From the NCBI GenBank assembly GCA_014360995.1, contig JACIWL010000006.1:1-60219 (forward strand): DNA of 60,219 bases, in the 5' to 3' direction. Every line of letters starts with the position of its first letter. Position 1 is the first letter of the stretch. Made by a program: the position numbers and the translations under genes. Positions 25,745-34,140 of this stretch are shown in pieces. Origin of the DNA: Candidatus Bipolaricaulota bacterium. GTDB lineage: Bacteria > Bipolaricaulota > Bipolaricaulia > Bipolaricaulales > Bipolaricaulaceae. Under the pieces are notes generated by a model. The model had not been told where the DNA came from. It searched no databases and saw nothing but the letters and a program-made list of their open reading frames with translations.

Positions 25745-27595
25745 TTAGCCTTTATCTTGGACGAACCTTACCAGTTCCTCCAACCCGAGTTTTCGCAGGG
25801 TCTCCGGGGTAGGGCCGCGGTCATCCCAGCCGCGCAGGCGGTAGTACTCGTCCACTTCCTTTTGGAAGAGCGCGGGATCGATGGGGCGGCCGGCCGAGGC
25901 CCCGCGGGGAAGGGGCTCGTGGAACCGCGACGGCAGGCGATCCTCCGCCTTGGTGTAGCCGCAAAGCCCGGAATAAAGGCGCATGAGGGCGAAATTCCTG
26001 GCCCCAATCAAAAGCATGTCCTTTGGACCTAGCTCCAACCCCGTGGCGTAGGCCAAAAGCTCGCGGATCTTGGGGAAGTTGTAATAAGGCCCAGATTCCT
26101 TCGTGGTGAAGGCGCACATCACTAAGGAATTCACAAACGAGCGCAAATCCTCGTAAAGAACAACGAGTCTCGCTTTCCCCTCCAGAGAAAAACGATCGTA
26201 GCGGGAGGTAACGCCGAGCTCAGGCGTGGGGTTATCCTGCTCGAGCATCGTGTCGTGGAGACCCTCCATGTGGTTGGCGCCCCTTGGGGTGACGGCGTAG
26301 GAGATCCCCAGGCCGACCTTTCCCCGCGGCTCGTGCATGGGAACCTCTACCCCCTTGATGGTCATGACTGGGTAAAGCCCGATCTTATTGGCCCAGGCCT
26401 CAAGCCCTTGGGCAATTTCGTCCCCTAGCCCCTCCCTTCTTCCAATCCTTTCCACCCACTCCACAATGGCCTTTCCATCCCCCCAGGCCACCTTCTCCTT
26501 GATGAGGCCCTTTTCTGACGCCTCCATGAGGGAGGCGATGGCCACGCCCACGGAGATGGTGTCGAGGCCGTAGGCGTTGCAAAGCTGGTTGGCCAGGGAA
26601 ATGGCCGCGAGGTCCGCGCAAAGACAAAGGGAACCCAACGCCGCCAAAGTCTCGTATTCCGGACCGCCGTACTCCGGGAGGACCTCCCTCCCCAAAAACT
26701 CCGTTTTCACCACGCGCTTACAGCGAATGGGGCAGCCCGCACAAGTATCGCGATCCACAAGGATCGTGTCCTTGAGCGCTTCCCCTCCGATGGCCTGCGC
26801 AAAATCAAACACACCCTCCTGGAAATTCTTGGTGGGAAGGATTCCCATCTCCGAAAGCCAGGTCAGGCCGCGGGCCGTGCCATATTCGCCAAACCTTAGG
26901 GTTCCCGGATCGGAGAGGAGGTCGCGGGCGAACTCGGCCCGGGCTTTGGCGAACTTTTCGGGGTCGGCAAGGGGCTTTTCCAAGTGGCCCTTCACGGCCA
27001 AAGCTTTCAGGAGCTTGGCCCCCATGACCGCACCCAGGCCCGGCCGACCAGCAGCCCGGTTCCGATCGTGAATAACGCATGCTTGAGAAACGAGCTTCTC
27101 CCCGGCCGGACCAATCGCGGCCACCCGCACCCCAGGGTGGCGCCTTTGCAACTCCTTTTCTACATCCGCCGTAAATTTGCCCCAAAGATCCTGGGCCGGT
27201 CGAATCTCAGCCTTTCCTTCGTAGAGAAGTAAGTAAACGGGCTCCGGTGCTTTTCCAAAAATGAAAATCCCATCGTAGCCAGAACGACCAAGCTCATGAG
27301 CTAAAAATCCCCCGACATAAGAATCGGCGATGGACCGGGTTTTAGGGGAGATAGCCATCAGCACATGTCTTCCGGCCCCGGCCAAACCCGTGCCCTGAAA
27401 GGGTCCGGTGGCGAAGACCAGGGCATTCTCAGGGGAGAAAGGATCCGTGCACGGAGGGACGTGCTCTAAAAGAAGCCGCGCGGCAATCCCCCTTCCGCCT
27501 AAATGGAGCTCATACCATTTCGTTGGGATCTCCCTTTCCCTGATCTGCCCCGAAGAAAGATCCACCCACAAATACCGACCAAAAACCCCGGTCAT
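25745..27595 (-). CDS. aldehyde:ferredoxin oxidoreductase (tungsten-pterin type)
   Basis: AOR oxidises aldehydes to acids and reduces ferredoxin, or the reverse, with a bis-molybdopterin tungsten or molybdenum centre beside a [4Fe-4S] cluster. The cluster ligands are complete and almost perfectly in register with Pyrococcus furiosus AOR: C285, C288 and C292 (TCAGCPIRC) and C494 (VMCAF). N-terminal GRYLWVDLSSGQI and HLGGRGIAARLLLEHVPP and the pterin-binding DRNRAAGRPGLGAVMGAKLL are family signatures. 616 aa is the usual length. The ATG overlaps the rmuC stop by four bases. In an acetate-using anaerobe it could link acetaldehyde and acetate. Confidence 0.95.
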   Translation of the reverse strand: MTGVFGRYLWVDLSSGQIREREIPTKWYELHLGGRGIAARLLLEHVPPCTDPFSPENALVFATGPFQGTGLAGAGRHVLMAISPKTRSIADSYVGGFLAHELGRSGYDGIFIFGKAPEPVYLLLYEGKAEIRPAQDLWGKFTADVEKELQRRHPGVRVAAIGPAGEKLVSQACVIHDRNRAAGRPGLGAVMGAKLLKALAVKGHLEKPLADPEKFAKARAEFARDLLSDPGTLRFGEYGTARGLTWLSEMGILPTKNFQEGVFDFAQAIGGEALKDTILVDRDTCAGCPIRCKRVVKTEFLGREVLPEYGGPEYETLAALGSLCLCADLAAISLANQLCNAYGLDTISVGVAIASLMEASEKGLIKEKVAWGDGKAIVEWVERIGRREGLGDEIAQGLEAWANKIGLYPVMTIKGVEVPMHEPRGKVGLGISYAVTPRGANHMEGLHDTMLEQDNPTPELGVTSRYDRFSLEGKARLVVLYEDLRSFVNSLVMCAFTTKESGPYYNFPKIRELLAYATGLELGPKDMLLIGARNFALMRLYSGLCGYTKAEDRLPSRFHEPLPRGASAGRPIDPALFQKEVDEYYRLRGWDDRGPTPETLRKLGLEELVRFVQDKG

Positions 27596-28596
27596 TCCCC
27601 CTCCTTTTTGGCGATGGCCGAGATTTTATCGTGCACACCACGAAACTGCCTTTCTACTTCCTCCCATTTACGCTGGGCCTTGCGTATGTGTTCACCAAGG
27701 GTGTCGAAATCTTCGAGGGCTTTTCCCAAGGTGTTTTCCGCGGCGCGGAGCTCGCGGAAGAGGGCCTCCACGTCCTTCGCCAGTTCCAATCCCCGAAGAC
27801 CCATCCCAATCGCTCGAAGGTAGGAATAAAAGGAGTTGGGCGAGCACGGGAAAACGCGGCGACTCCAGGCGTACTCCAAAAAGTCCAGGTCCTCTTCGGG
27901 CACGAGGAGCTCAAGGAAAACCCCTTCGGCGGGGATGTACATAAGGGCAAAATCCGTCGTGCCTTCCTCAGGCTTTATGTACTTTTGTGCAATGGCATCG
28001 ACATGCTTTTGCGCGTTCTTTATGAAGTTCTTTTTGAGCTTTTTTCGCTCTTCAGGGGACGTGGCGGCGCGGAGCTCCTCAAACCCGGAAATGGGGAACT
28101 TGGCATCCACGGGGACAATGCCGTTCTCCAAGAAAATCGCGGCATCCACCACGTTTCCGTCGCGGAAACGATATTGTTCCTGAAAGCGGCCGCGCGGAAG
28201 GACCTCGGAAAGGAGTTCGGAGAGGACCCATTCCCCAAAAACCCCCCGGGCCTTGGGCCCGCGGAGGAGGTCGTGGAGGCTGGCGAGGTCCTGGGCGGCA
28301 GCCTCCACCTGCCGCCCGATCTCCTCCATCTTCCCCATCCGCTCCCTAAGATCCGCCACCAGGCCCTGCACCGCGGAAAGACCTTGGTGAAGGGTTTGAT
28401 CCTGACCACGCAATAGTTGAGCGGTGGCGGAAAGATGCTGCGTAACCTGCTCCTGGAGGTTCTGAAGTAGGCCGGAAATTCTCCCTACTTCCTCACCAGT
28501 TTTCTTCAGATTCTCCGCGAGGGCCTTTTGTTGAACCCTCTGCCAAAGGAGGAGCAAAAATAGGATGGCCAGGGCTACGGCAAGGGCAATGGTCAT
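27592..28596 (-). CDS. rmuC: DNA recombination protein RmuC
   Basis: RmuC proteins limit sequence inversion and have a PD-(D/E)XK-like nuclease fold. A single N-terminal transmembrane helix ([15 protein letters not shown]) and a coiled coil (about 30-110) precede the core, with [37 protein letters not shown] (the metal-site Asp and the VDAKFP motif), [16 protein letters not shown], and [20 protein letters not shown]. 334 aa is on the short side of the family. Both ends overlap neighbours by four bases (uvrA upstream, AOR downstream), so one polycistronic message is likely. Confidence 0.93.
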   Translation of the reverse strand: MTIALAVALAILFLLLLWQRVQQKALAENLKKTGEEVGRISGLLQNLQEQVTQHLSATAQLLRGQDQTLHQGLSAVQGLVADLRERMGKMEEIGRQVEAAAQDLASLHDLLRGPKARGVFGEWVLSELLSEVLPRGRFQEQYRFRDGNVVDAAIFLENGIVPVDAKFPISGFEELRAATSPEERKKLKKNFIKNAQKHVDAIAQKYIKPEEGTTDFALMYIPAEGVFLELLVPEEDLDFLEYAWSRRVFPCSPNSFYSYLRAIGMGLRGLELAKDVEALFRELRAAENTLGKALEDFDTLGEHIRKAQRKWEEVERQFRGVHDKISAIAKKEGE

Positions 28597-31418
28597 CGTA
28601 CCGGCTCCAACGCCAACACTTGCCGGAGGAATTGCCCAGTATAGGAGTGAGGGACCTCCGCGATCTTCTCCGGCGGGCCCTCAGCGATCACTTCTCCGCC
28701 CCGCTCGCCGCCTTCCGGACCAAGATCGATGATCCAGTCCGCAGTCTTGATCACATCCAGATTGTGCTCGATCACCACCACTGTATTCCCCGCGTCCACC
28801 AGACGATGTAAGACGTTCAGGAGCTTACGCACATCCTCGGGGTGCAGGCCGGTAGTAGGCTCATCGAGGAGATAGAGGGTGCGGCCGGTTTGGCGCTTAG
28901 CCAATTCCCTCGCGAGCTTAATCCTCTGGGCTTCGCCGCCGGAAAGCTCTGTGGCAGGCTGGCCAAGCTTTATGTACCCAAGGCCCACGTCGTACAGGGT
29001 TTGAAGCTTTTCCCGTATAGGCGGAATGGCGGAGAAGAAGGCCAACGCTTCCTCCACGGTCATATCCAAGACCTCGGCGATGTTTTTCCCCTTATACCGG
29101 ATGGCCAGGGTTTCCTTGTTGTAGCGCGTTCCCTTACACACGTCGCATGGGACATACACATCGGGAAGGAAATGCATTTCAATTTTCACCTTTCCCTGGC
29201 CTTGGCAGGCCTCGCACCGTCCGCCGCGGAGGTTGAAGGAAAAGCGGGCCGGGGTGTATCCCCGCATCCGCGCCTCCGGGGTGGCGGCGAACACTTCCCG
29301 GATGGGATCGAAGGCCTTCGTGTAGGTGGCGGGGTTGGAGCGGGGAGTACGGCCGATCGGCGACTGATCTACCATGAGCACGCGGTCGAAATGCTCCCAT
29401 CCCTCGATATCCTCGTGCGCTCCAGGCTTCCCCGCAGCATACCCGAGTTTCCAGGCCATCCCTCGGTAGAGGATCTCCTCCACCAAAGTGGATTTCCCCG
29501 AGCCGGAGACACCAGTGACACAGATGAAAAGGCCCACCGGAAAGCGCACGTCGATCCCTTTCAGGTTGTGTTCGCGGGCCCCACGCACGATGAGCCATTT
29601 GTCTTTGGGCTCACGCCTTTTTCCCGGAACAGGGATACGTCTGACTCCGGCAAGATATTGCCCCGTAAGGGATTTGGGATTGCGCGCGATCTCCTCGGGC
29701 GTGCCGGTGGCCACCACATAGCCTCCGTGCAGGCCAGCACCCGGGCCCAGATCAACTATAAAGTCCGCGGCGCGCATGGTGGCCTCGTCGTGTTCCACCA
29801 CGATCACCGTGTTCCCCAAGTCCCGCAGGCGCTTTAAAGTGGCGATGAGCCGAGCGTTATCTCGGGGATGTAGGCCCACGGAGGGCTCATCCAAAACGTA
29901 AAGGACACCAGTGAGTTGCGAGCCGATTTGTGTGGCCAGGCGGATCCTCTGGGCTTCCCCGCCCGCCAGAGTGTTAGCCGGCCGGTCGAGCGTGAGATAG
30001 TCCAGCCCCACGTCGACCATGAACTGCAAGCGGTTTTTAATCTCCTTTAGGATCTGATGGGCGATCATCTCCTCCCGCTCGGTGAGTTTGAGGTTTTCGA
30101 AGAACTCCAAGGCCTCGCGCACCGTGAGCCTTGTAACTTCCCAGATGTTTTTTCCGCCCACGGTCACAGCCAGCGCCTCGGGTCTAAGCCGCGCCCCTTT
30201 GCACTCCGGACAAGGGAGGGCGGACATGTACTGCTCGATCTCCTCCCTCGTTTCCTCGCTCACCGCCTCCCGGTAGGCCTCCTCCAAATAATTCACCACC
30301 CCTTCAAACGGCCGGTAGTAGGTGCGGGTTTTTCCGTAGGTAGTGGTGTACACGAAAGGAACGAGCTCACCGTGGGTGCCGTAAAGGAGGATGTCCAGCT
30401 TTTCCTTGGGGAGGCGGCCCAAGGGGGTGTCCATGTCTATCCGATAAGCGCGGCAAACGCCCTCCAGGAGGGCGGAAAGCCAGCGGGAGCGGGAGTTGGC
30501 CCAGGGGAGGATCCCCCCTTCCCGGATGGAGCGGCGCGGGTCGAGCACCAGCTCGGGATCCACCACCATCCTCATCCCAAGCCCATCGCACGCGGGGCAA
30601 GCCCCAAACGGAGAGTTGAAGGAAAAAAGGCGCGGCTCGATCTCCGGAAGGCTCACCCCACACACGGGACAGGCGAAATGCTCGGAGAAGAGCTTCTCCC
30701 CTTCGCCCACGATCTCCACGATCACCAGCCCCTGCCCCCATTTGAGGGCTGTCTCCACGGAGTCCGCAATCCTTCCGCGCTTTTTCTCGGAAACCTTGAT
30801 GCGGTCAAGGACGATCTCGATGTCGTGTCGTTTGTTCTTGTCTAGCTCGATCTCCTCAAACAGGGTGCGCAGGACCCCATCAACCCTCACCCGGACGAAC
30901 CCCTCTTTCTTCAGGTCCTCGAAAAGCTGTTTGTATTCGCCCTTTCTTCCCCGCACCACGGGAGCCATAATCTGAACCGGCGTCCCCTCGGGAAGGCTCA
31001 GAATTTGGTCCACGATCTGTTGGGCCGTTTGACGCTCGATGGGCCTTCCGCACTGCGGGCAATGGGGCTTTCCGATCCGCGCAAAAAGGAGGCGCAAATA
31101 ATCGTGGATCTCCGTGACCGTGCCCACGGTGGAACGGGGGTTGTGGGAGCGGGCCTTTTGGTCGATGGAGATGGCGGGGGAAAGGCCCTCGATCAAGTCC
31201 ACATCGGGCTTTTGCATGAGGCCCAAAAACTGCCGGGCGTAAGCGGAAAGGCTTTCCACATACCGACGTTGCCCCTCCGCATAAAGGGTGTCGAAGGCAA
31301 GGGAAGATTTTCCCGACCCGGAAATTCCCGTTATCACCACGAGCTTATTCCGGGGGATCTCTAAGTCGATGTTCTTGAGGTTGTGCTCGCGGGCCCCGCG
31401 CACGATGATCTTGTCCAT
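28593..31418 (-). CDS. uvrA: excinuclease ABC subunit UvrA
   Basis: UvrA is the damage-recognition ATPase of nucleotide excision repair. Two ABC modules are complete: Walker [21 protein letters not shown] and [16 protein letters not shown], signature [14 protein letters not shown] and [14 protein letters not shown], Walker [16 protein letters not shown] and [15 protein letters not shown]. Zinc-finger cysteines are visible ([41 protein letters not shown]). 941 aa is standard. AAGGTGAGG stands before the ATG. The gene heads the uvrA-rmuC-AOR operon and is divergent from nikR. Confidence 0.98.
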   Translation of the reverse strand: MDKIIVRGAREHNLKNIDLEIPRNKLVVITGISGSGKSSLAFDTLYAEGQRRYVESLSAYARQFLGLMQKPDVDLIEGLSPAISIDQKARSHNPRSTVGTVTEIHDYLRLLFARIGKPHCPQCGRPIERQTAQQIVDQILSLPEGTPVQIMAPVVRGRKGEYKQLFEDLKKEGFVRVRVDGVLRTLFEEIELDKNKRHDIEIVLDRIKVSEKKRGRIADSVETALKWGQGLVIVEIVGEGEKLFSEHFACPVCGVSLPEIEPRLFSFNSPFGACPACDGLGMRMVVDPELVLDPRRSIREGGILPWANSRSRWLSALLEGVCRAYRIDMDTPLGRLPKEKLDILLYGTHGELVPFVYTTTYGKTRTYYRPFEGVVNYLEEAYREAVSEETREEIEQYMSALPCPECKGARLRPEALAVTVGGKNIWEVTRLTVREALEFFENLKLTEREEMIAHQILKEIKNRLQFMVDVGLDYLTLDRPANTLAGGEAQRIRLATQIGSQLTGVLYVLDEPSVGLHPRDNARLIATLKRLRDLGNTVIVVEHDEATMRAADFIVDLGPGAGLHGGYVVATGTPEEIARNPKSLTGQYLAGVRRIPVPGKRREPKDKWLIVRGAREHNLKGIDVRFPVGLFICVTGVSGSGKSTLVEEILYRGMAWKLGYAAGKPGAHEDIEGWEHFDRVLMVDQSPIGRTPRSNPATYTKAFDPIREVFAATPEARMRGYTPARFSFNLRGGRCEACQGQGKVKIEMHFLPDVYVPCDVCKGTRYNKETLAIRYKGKNIAEVLDMTVEEALAFFSAIPPIREKLQTLYDVGLGYIKLGQPATELSGGEAQRIKLARELAKRQTGRTLYLLDEPTTGLHPEDVRKLLNVLHRLVDAGNTVVVIEHNLDVIKTADWIIDLGPEGGERGGEVIAEGPPEKIAEVPHSYTGQFLRQVLALEPVR

Positions 31419-31462
31419 AAGGCCTCACCTTCGCTCAAAAGGGCTACCCAAAGGCAACTAAG

Positions 31463-31468
31463 ATCTTA
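31463..31468 (-). promoter_or_regulatory. probable uvrA -10 element inside TAAGATCTTA palindrome
   Basis: TAAGAT on the minus strand (31468-31463) with TTGGCC 17 bases upstream could serve uvrA. The hexamer is half of a perfect ten-base palindrome, TAAGATCTTA (31459-31468), lying between uvrA and nikR. Confidence 0.4.
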
Positions 31469-31493
31469 CCCTCCCCGGGTTCCAGGGCCAAGG

Positions 31494-31510
31494 TATAAGA
31501 TCCAGATATG
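31494..31510 (+). promoter_or_regulatory. nikR -10 element with leaderless start
   Basis: TATAAG at 31494-31499 lies eight bases before the nikR ATG (31508); read as TAAGAT it would lie six bases before. Either way transcription would begin at or within a few bases of the start codon. No Shine-Dalgarno sequence and no convincing -35 element are visible. Confidence 0.5.
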
Positions 31511-31921
31511 GCGGAAATCGTGCGGTTCGGCGTGTCCATGGAGGCCGCGCTCCTTGCGGCCTTTGATGAGCTGATAAGGAAAAAAGGCTACAACAACCGC
31601 TCGGAGGCCATACGGGACCTGGTGCGGGAGGCGTTGGCCGCCCAGGCCTGGGAAGAGGGGGAGGAAGTGTTGGGCGTGATCCTCCTTTTTTACGATCACC
31701 ACAAACGGGAGCTTTTGGCCCGGCTCACGGAGTCCCAGCATCGGGCCTACACGCGCATTCTGGCCAGCCTCCACATTCACATCGACGAAGATCGGTGTTT
31801 GGAGGTTATCGCCGTGCGGGGGCCGGCCGGGGAAATCGCTAGCCTTGCCAATCGCCTGCGGGCTGAGCCCGGGGTCCTTCTGGGCCGTCTCTGCCCGGCC
31901 GGGACAATTGGCCGCTTTTGA
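31508..31921 (+). CDS. nikR: nickel-responsive regulator NikR
   Basis: NikR represses nickel uptake when nickel is bound. The N-terminal ribbon-helix-helix is complete (EIVRFGVSMEAALLAAFDEL, YNNRSEAIRDLVREAL), followed by the ACT-like tetramer domain. Nickel ligands are H78, H89, H91 and C97 (SQHRAY, HIHIDEDRCLEV), each exactly two positions later than E. coli H76, H87, H89 and C95. No nickel transporter gene is adjacent, so its targets lie elsewhere. The likely nickel users in this genome include a hydrogenase, suggested by the maturation protease at 23.5 kb. Confidence 0.95.
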   Translation: MAEIVRFGVSMEAALLAAFDELIRKKGYNNRSEAIRDLVREALAAQAWEEGEEVLGVILLFYDHHKRELLARLTESQHRAYTRILASLHIHIDEDRCLEVIAVRGPAGEIASLANRLRAEPGVLLGRLCPAGTIGRF

Positions 31922-31935
31922 CCCGCCAAATGGGC

Positions 31936-31964
31936 TTGGAACGCGCCGCCGTTGGGAGTAATTC
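31936..31964 (+). promoter_or_regulatory. promoter of the SH3 lipoprotein gene
   Basis: TTGGAA at 31936-31941 and TAATTC at 31959-31964 are 17 bases apart. A start near 31971 would give a short leader carrying GAGGTG just before the ATG at 31983. Confidence 0.5.
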
Positions 31965-31982
31965 ACCTTACACGAGGTGACC

Positions 31983-32675
31983 ATGACGAAGAACTTGCGC
32001 CGTTTGGGGTTGACAATGGGGGTAACCGTGGTCCTCGCCCTGGTCCTTGCGGGCTGCGCACGCATCACCGCCCAAATCGAAAGTTATTCCCCAACGGAGC
32101 CGATCCGCGTGGCCGTGGGCGAAACCATCCCCCTTAAACTCACCGTGGTCAACACCGGCAACCGCTCCACCCAGTTCCTCCTGCGCGCGTTGGTGTGGGA
32201 CCAAGCTGGCCGGAGCGTGGGAAAGTATGAGACCTGGGTGAGCCTTAAGCCCAACGAGCGGGCCACGCAAACTTGGAACCACACAGTGAGCGAGGAAGGA
32301 ACCTTTACCATCCAATTCCAGGTGTGGAAGGACACCACCACGCAACTCGCGGTGATGCCCAAAGATCCGCAAGCCCTGGTGATCGGGGTTCCCGCGGAGA
32401 CAACCGGGGCCGCCGCGGGCAAGTTCAAGATCGGCGACAAAGTCCGCACCGTGGTAAACCTCAAGGTGCGCACTGCGCCGGGCGTGAATAATCCCGAAGT
32501 GATTCACGTGAACTATTACGGATCTGTGCCCCCGGGGATCGAAGGCCAGATCGTGGATGGCCCCAAGAGCGCGGATGGCTATACCTGGTGGAAGGTGAAG
32601 TTCATCACCGGTGTGGAGGGCTGGTGCGCGGAGGGAAGGGGCGGGGAAACCTGGTTGGAAAAGGTCAGCGGCTGA
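31983..32675 (+). CDS. lipoprotein with C-terminal bacterial SH3 domain
   Basis: The N terminus is a lipoprotein signal: MTKNLRRLG, a hydrophobic stretch, then the lipobox LVLAGC, so the mature protein would be lipid-anchored at Cys25. Residues about 40-130 resemble an Ig-like or BsuPI-type beta sandwich (PLKLTVVNTGNRSTQFLLRA, EEGTFTIQFQVWKD). The C-terminal third is an SH3b-like domain (VVNLKVRTAPGVNN, WWKVKFITGVEGWCAEG), often used to bind cell-wall peptides. ATG 31983 follows GAGGTG; a GTG six bases earlier is in frame. Function unknown; envelope binding is a reasonable guess. Confidence 0.75.
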   Translation: MTKNLRRLGLTMGVTVVLALVLAGCARITAQIESYSPTEPIRVAVGETIPLKLTVVNTGNRSTQFLLRALVWDQAGRSVGKYETWVSLKPNERATQTWNHTVSEEGTFTIQFQVWKDTTTQLAVMPKDPQALVIGVPAETTGAAAGKFKIGDKVRTVVNLKVRTAPGVNNPEVIHVNYYGSVPPGIEGQIVDGPKSADGYTWWKVKFITGVEGWCAEGRGGETWLEKVSG

Positions 32676-34062
32676 GGACGCGCTCGTAAACCTCGCGGTA
32701 TTTTTGGGCTGCCCGCTTCCAAGAATAGTCGCCGCTCATCCCCATCCGCCGCAACGCCAAAATCTTCCTACGATCCTTTTGCCAAAGACGCACCGCCCTC
32801 CCTAAGGCCTCAAGCATCGCCTCCGGCGTGTACTCCTCGAACACAAAGCCATTCCCACCCTGATCTACGTCCTGAACTGTGTCGCGAAGCCCACCGGTGG
32901 CCCGGACGATGGGGATCGTGCCGTACCTAAGGGCGTAAAGCTGGGTCAGCCCACAGGGCTCGAACCGAGAGGGCATGAGGAGGAAGTCCGCTCCGGCCAG
33001 GATGCGATGCGCCCACTCCGCAGAAAAGGTCAATAAAGCCCGCACCCTTCCCGGAAAGCGCTTTTCCGCATCTTTAAAGAAATCCTCGTAGCGCGATTCT
33101 CCCGTTCCCAACACGACTAAGTTTACGCCCATGGCCATAATCCGGTCTAAGCTAGCCAAGAGGAGATCAAAACCCTTTTGTTCCGTGAGCCTTCCCACCA
33201 TGGCCACGATCGGGCCGGCCCCGCAAAGGCCCAACTCCTGTATGAGCCGCCGGCGATTAAAAGCTTTTCCTCGCAGGTCTTCGGAGGAATAGCGAGCCCA
33301 AAGGTGCGCATCCTGCGCAGGATCCCATTCTTCCTCGTCGATCCCGTTTAAGATCCCAAAAAGTTCCTGGGCTCGGGAACGCAAAACATCATCGAGCCCA
33401 AGGCCGTCAGCAAGGATCTCCCTCGCGTACGTGGGGGAAACGGTGGTGATGGCGTCAACGGCAAGGATCCCTGCGCGCAAAGCGCAAAGCCACTCCCCCT
33501 CTCCCGCTAGCTTCAAGTCCTCCTTGGAAAGCCCTATGCCTTCCCACATATCCCGCGGAAACCATCCCTGAAACGCCAGGTTGTGGATGGTGAGCACCGT
33601 TTTTGCCCCCATACCCTCGGCCCGAAGATAAAGGGGCAAAAGAGCCGTATGCCAATCGTGCACGTGGAAAACCTCGGGAACCCAGGAAAGTTCTGTACAA
33701 GCCATCACCGCCGCCTTAGAGAGGAAGGCAAAACGCTGGAGGTTATCGGGATAGTCCCTATCCCCCTCCCCGTAGATCCCCGGGCGTTCGTAGTACGGCG
33801 GAAAATCCAAAAAATACACAGGTACATGACTTTTGGGGAGAAAACTTCGCAAAAGGCGGACTTCTTTTGTTCCCCCGGCGAATTCCAGGGAAAAGGCGGT
33901 GACCGTGGGGAGATCCGGGGAAACGCGGGCATAACGGGGGGCGAAAACGGCCACTTCCACCCCCAGCTCGGCCAGGGCTTTGGGAAGTGAGCCCACCACC
34001 TCCCCGAGCCCCCCGGCCGTGGCGAAGGGCGCAACCTCCGCCGCCACAAACATCACGCGCAT
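32665..34062 (-). CDS. glgA: glycogen synthase, GT5 family
   Basis: The enzyme extends alpha-1,4-glucan from ADP- or UDP-glucose. GT5 signatures: FHVHDWHTALLPLYL, TIHNLAFQGWFP, GILNGIDEEEWDP, VAMVGRLTEQKGFDLLLASL, and the C-terminal MPSRFEPCGLTQLYALRYG with the catalytic Glu. The N-terminal glycine loop reads FATAGGLGEVVGSLPKAL; the Lys found in KTGGL or KVGGL of most GlgA proteins is Thr here. 465 aa is normal. TATGAT eight bases before the ATG suggests a leaderless mRNA. The 3' end overlaps the lipoprotein gene by 11 bases (convergent). Confidence 0.93.
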   Translation of the reverse strand: MRVMFVAAEVAPFATAGGLGEVVGSLPKALAELGVEVAVFAPRYARVSPDLPTVTAFSLEFAGGTKEVRLLRSFLPKSHVPVYFLDFPPYYERPGIYGEGDRDYPDNLQRFAFLSKAAVMACTELSWVPEVFHVHDWHTALLPLYLRAEGMGAKTVLTIHNLAFQGWFPRDMWEGIGLSKEDLKLAGEGEWLCALRAGILAVDAITTVSPTYAREILADGLGLDDVLRSRAQELFGILNGIDEEEWDPAQDAHLWARYSSEDLRGKAFNRRRLIQELGLCGAGPIVAMVGRLTEQKGFDLLLASLDRIMAMGVNLVVLGTGESRYEDFFKDAEKRFPGRVRALLTFSAEWAHRILAGADFLLMPSRFEPCGLTQLYALRYGTIPIVRATGGLRDTVQDVDQGGNGFVFEEYTPEAMLEALGRAVRLWQKDRRKILALRRMGMSGDYSWKRAAQKYREVYERVLSR

Positions 34063-34070
34063 AGCCTTAA

Positions 34071-34076
34071 ATCATA
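34071..34076 (-). promoter_or_regulatory. glgA -10 element with leaderless start
   Basis: A TATGAT hexamer on the minus strand lies exactly eight bases upstream of the ATG at 34062, with no Shine-Dalgarno sequence between them. Confidence 0.55.
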
Positions 34077-34095
34077 ACGCGAGGAAAAAGAAAAA

Positions 34096-34120
34096 GGGGC
34101 AGACCAAAAAGGTCTGCCCC
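34096..34120 (-). terminator. terminator of the NosD-like gene
   Basis: A perfect ten-base-pair stem GGGGCAGACC / GGTCTGCCCC with a five-base loop is followed on the minus strand by TTTTTCTTTTTCC. It ends the beta-helix gene transcript just before the glgA promoter. Confidence 0.9.
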
Positions 34121-34140
34121 CAAATTCGTTGCCTTGGCAA

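Noticed and set aside
28842-29837. 331-residue frame opposite uvrA
   Set aside because: Antisense to the second ABC module of UvrA; no homology pattern.
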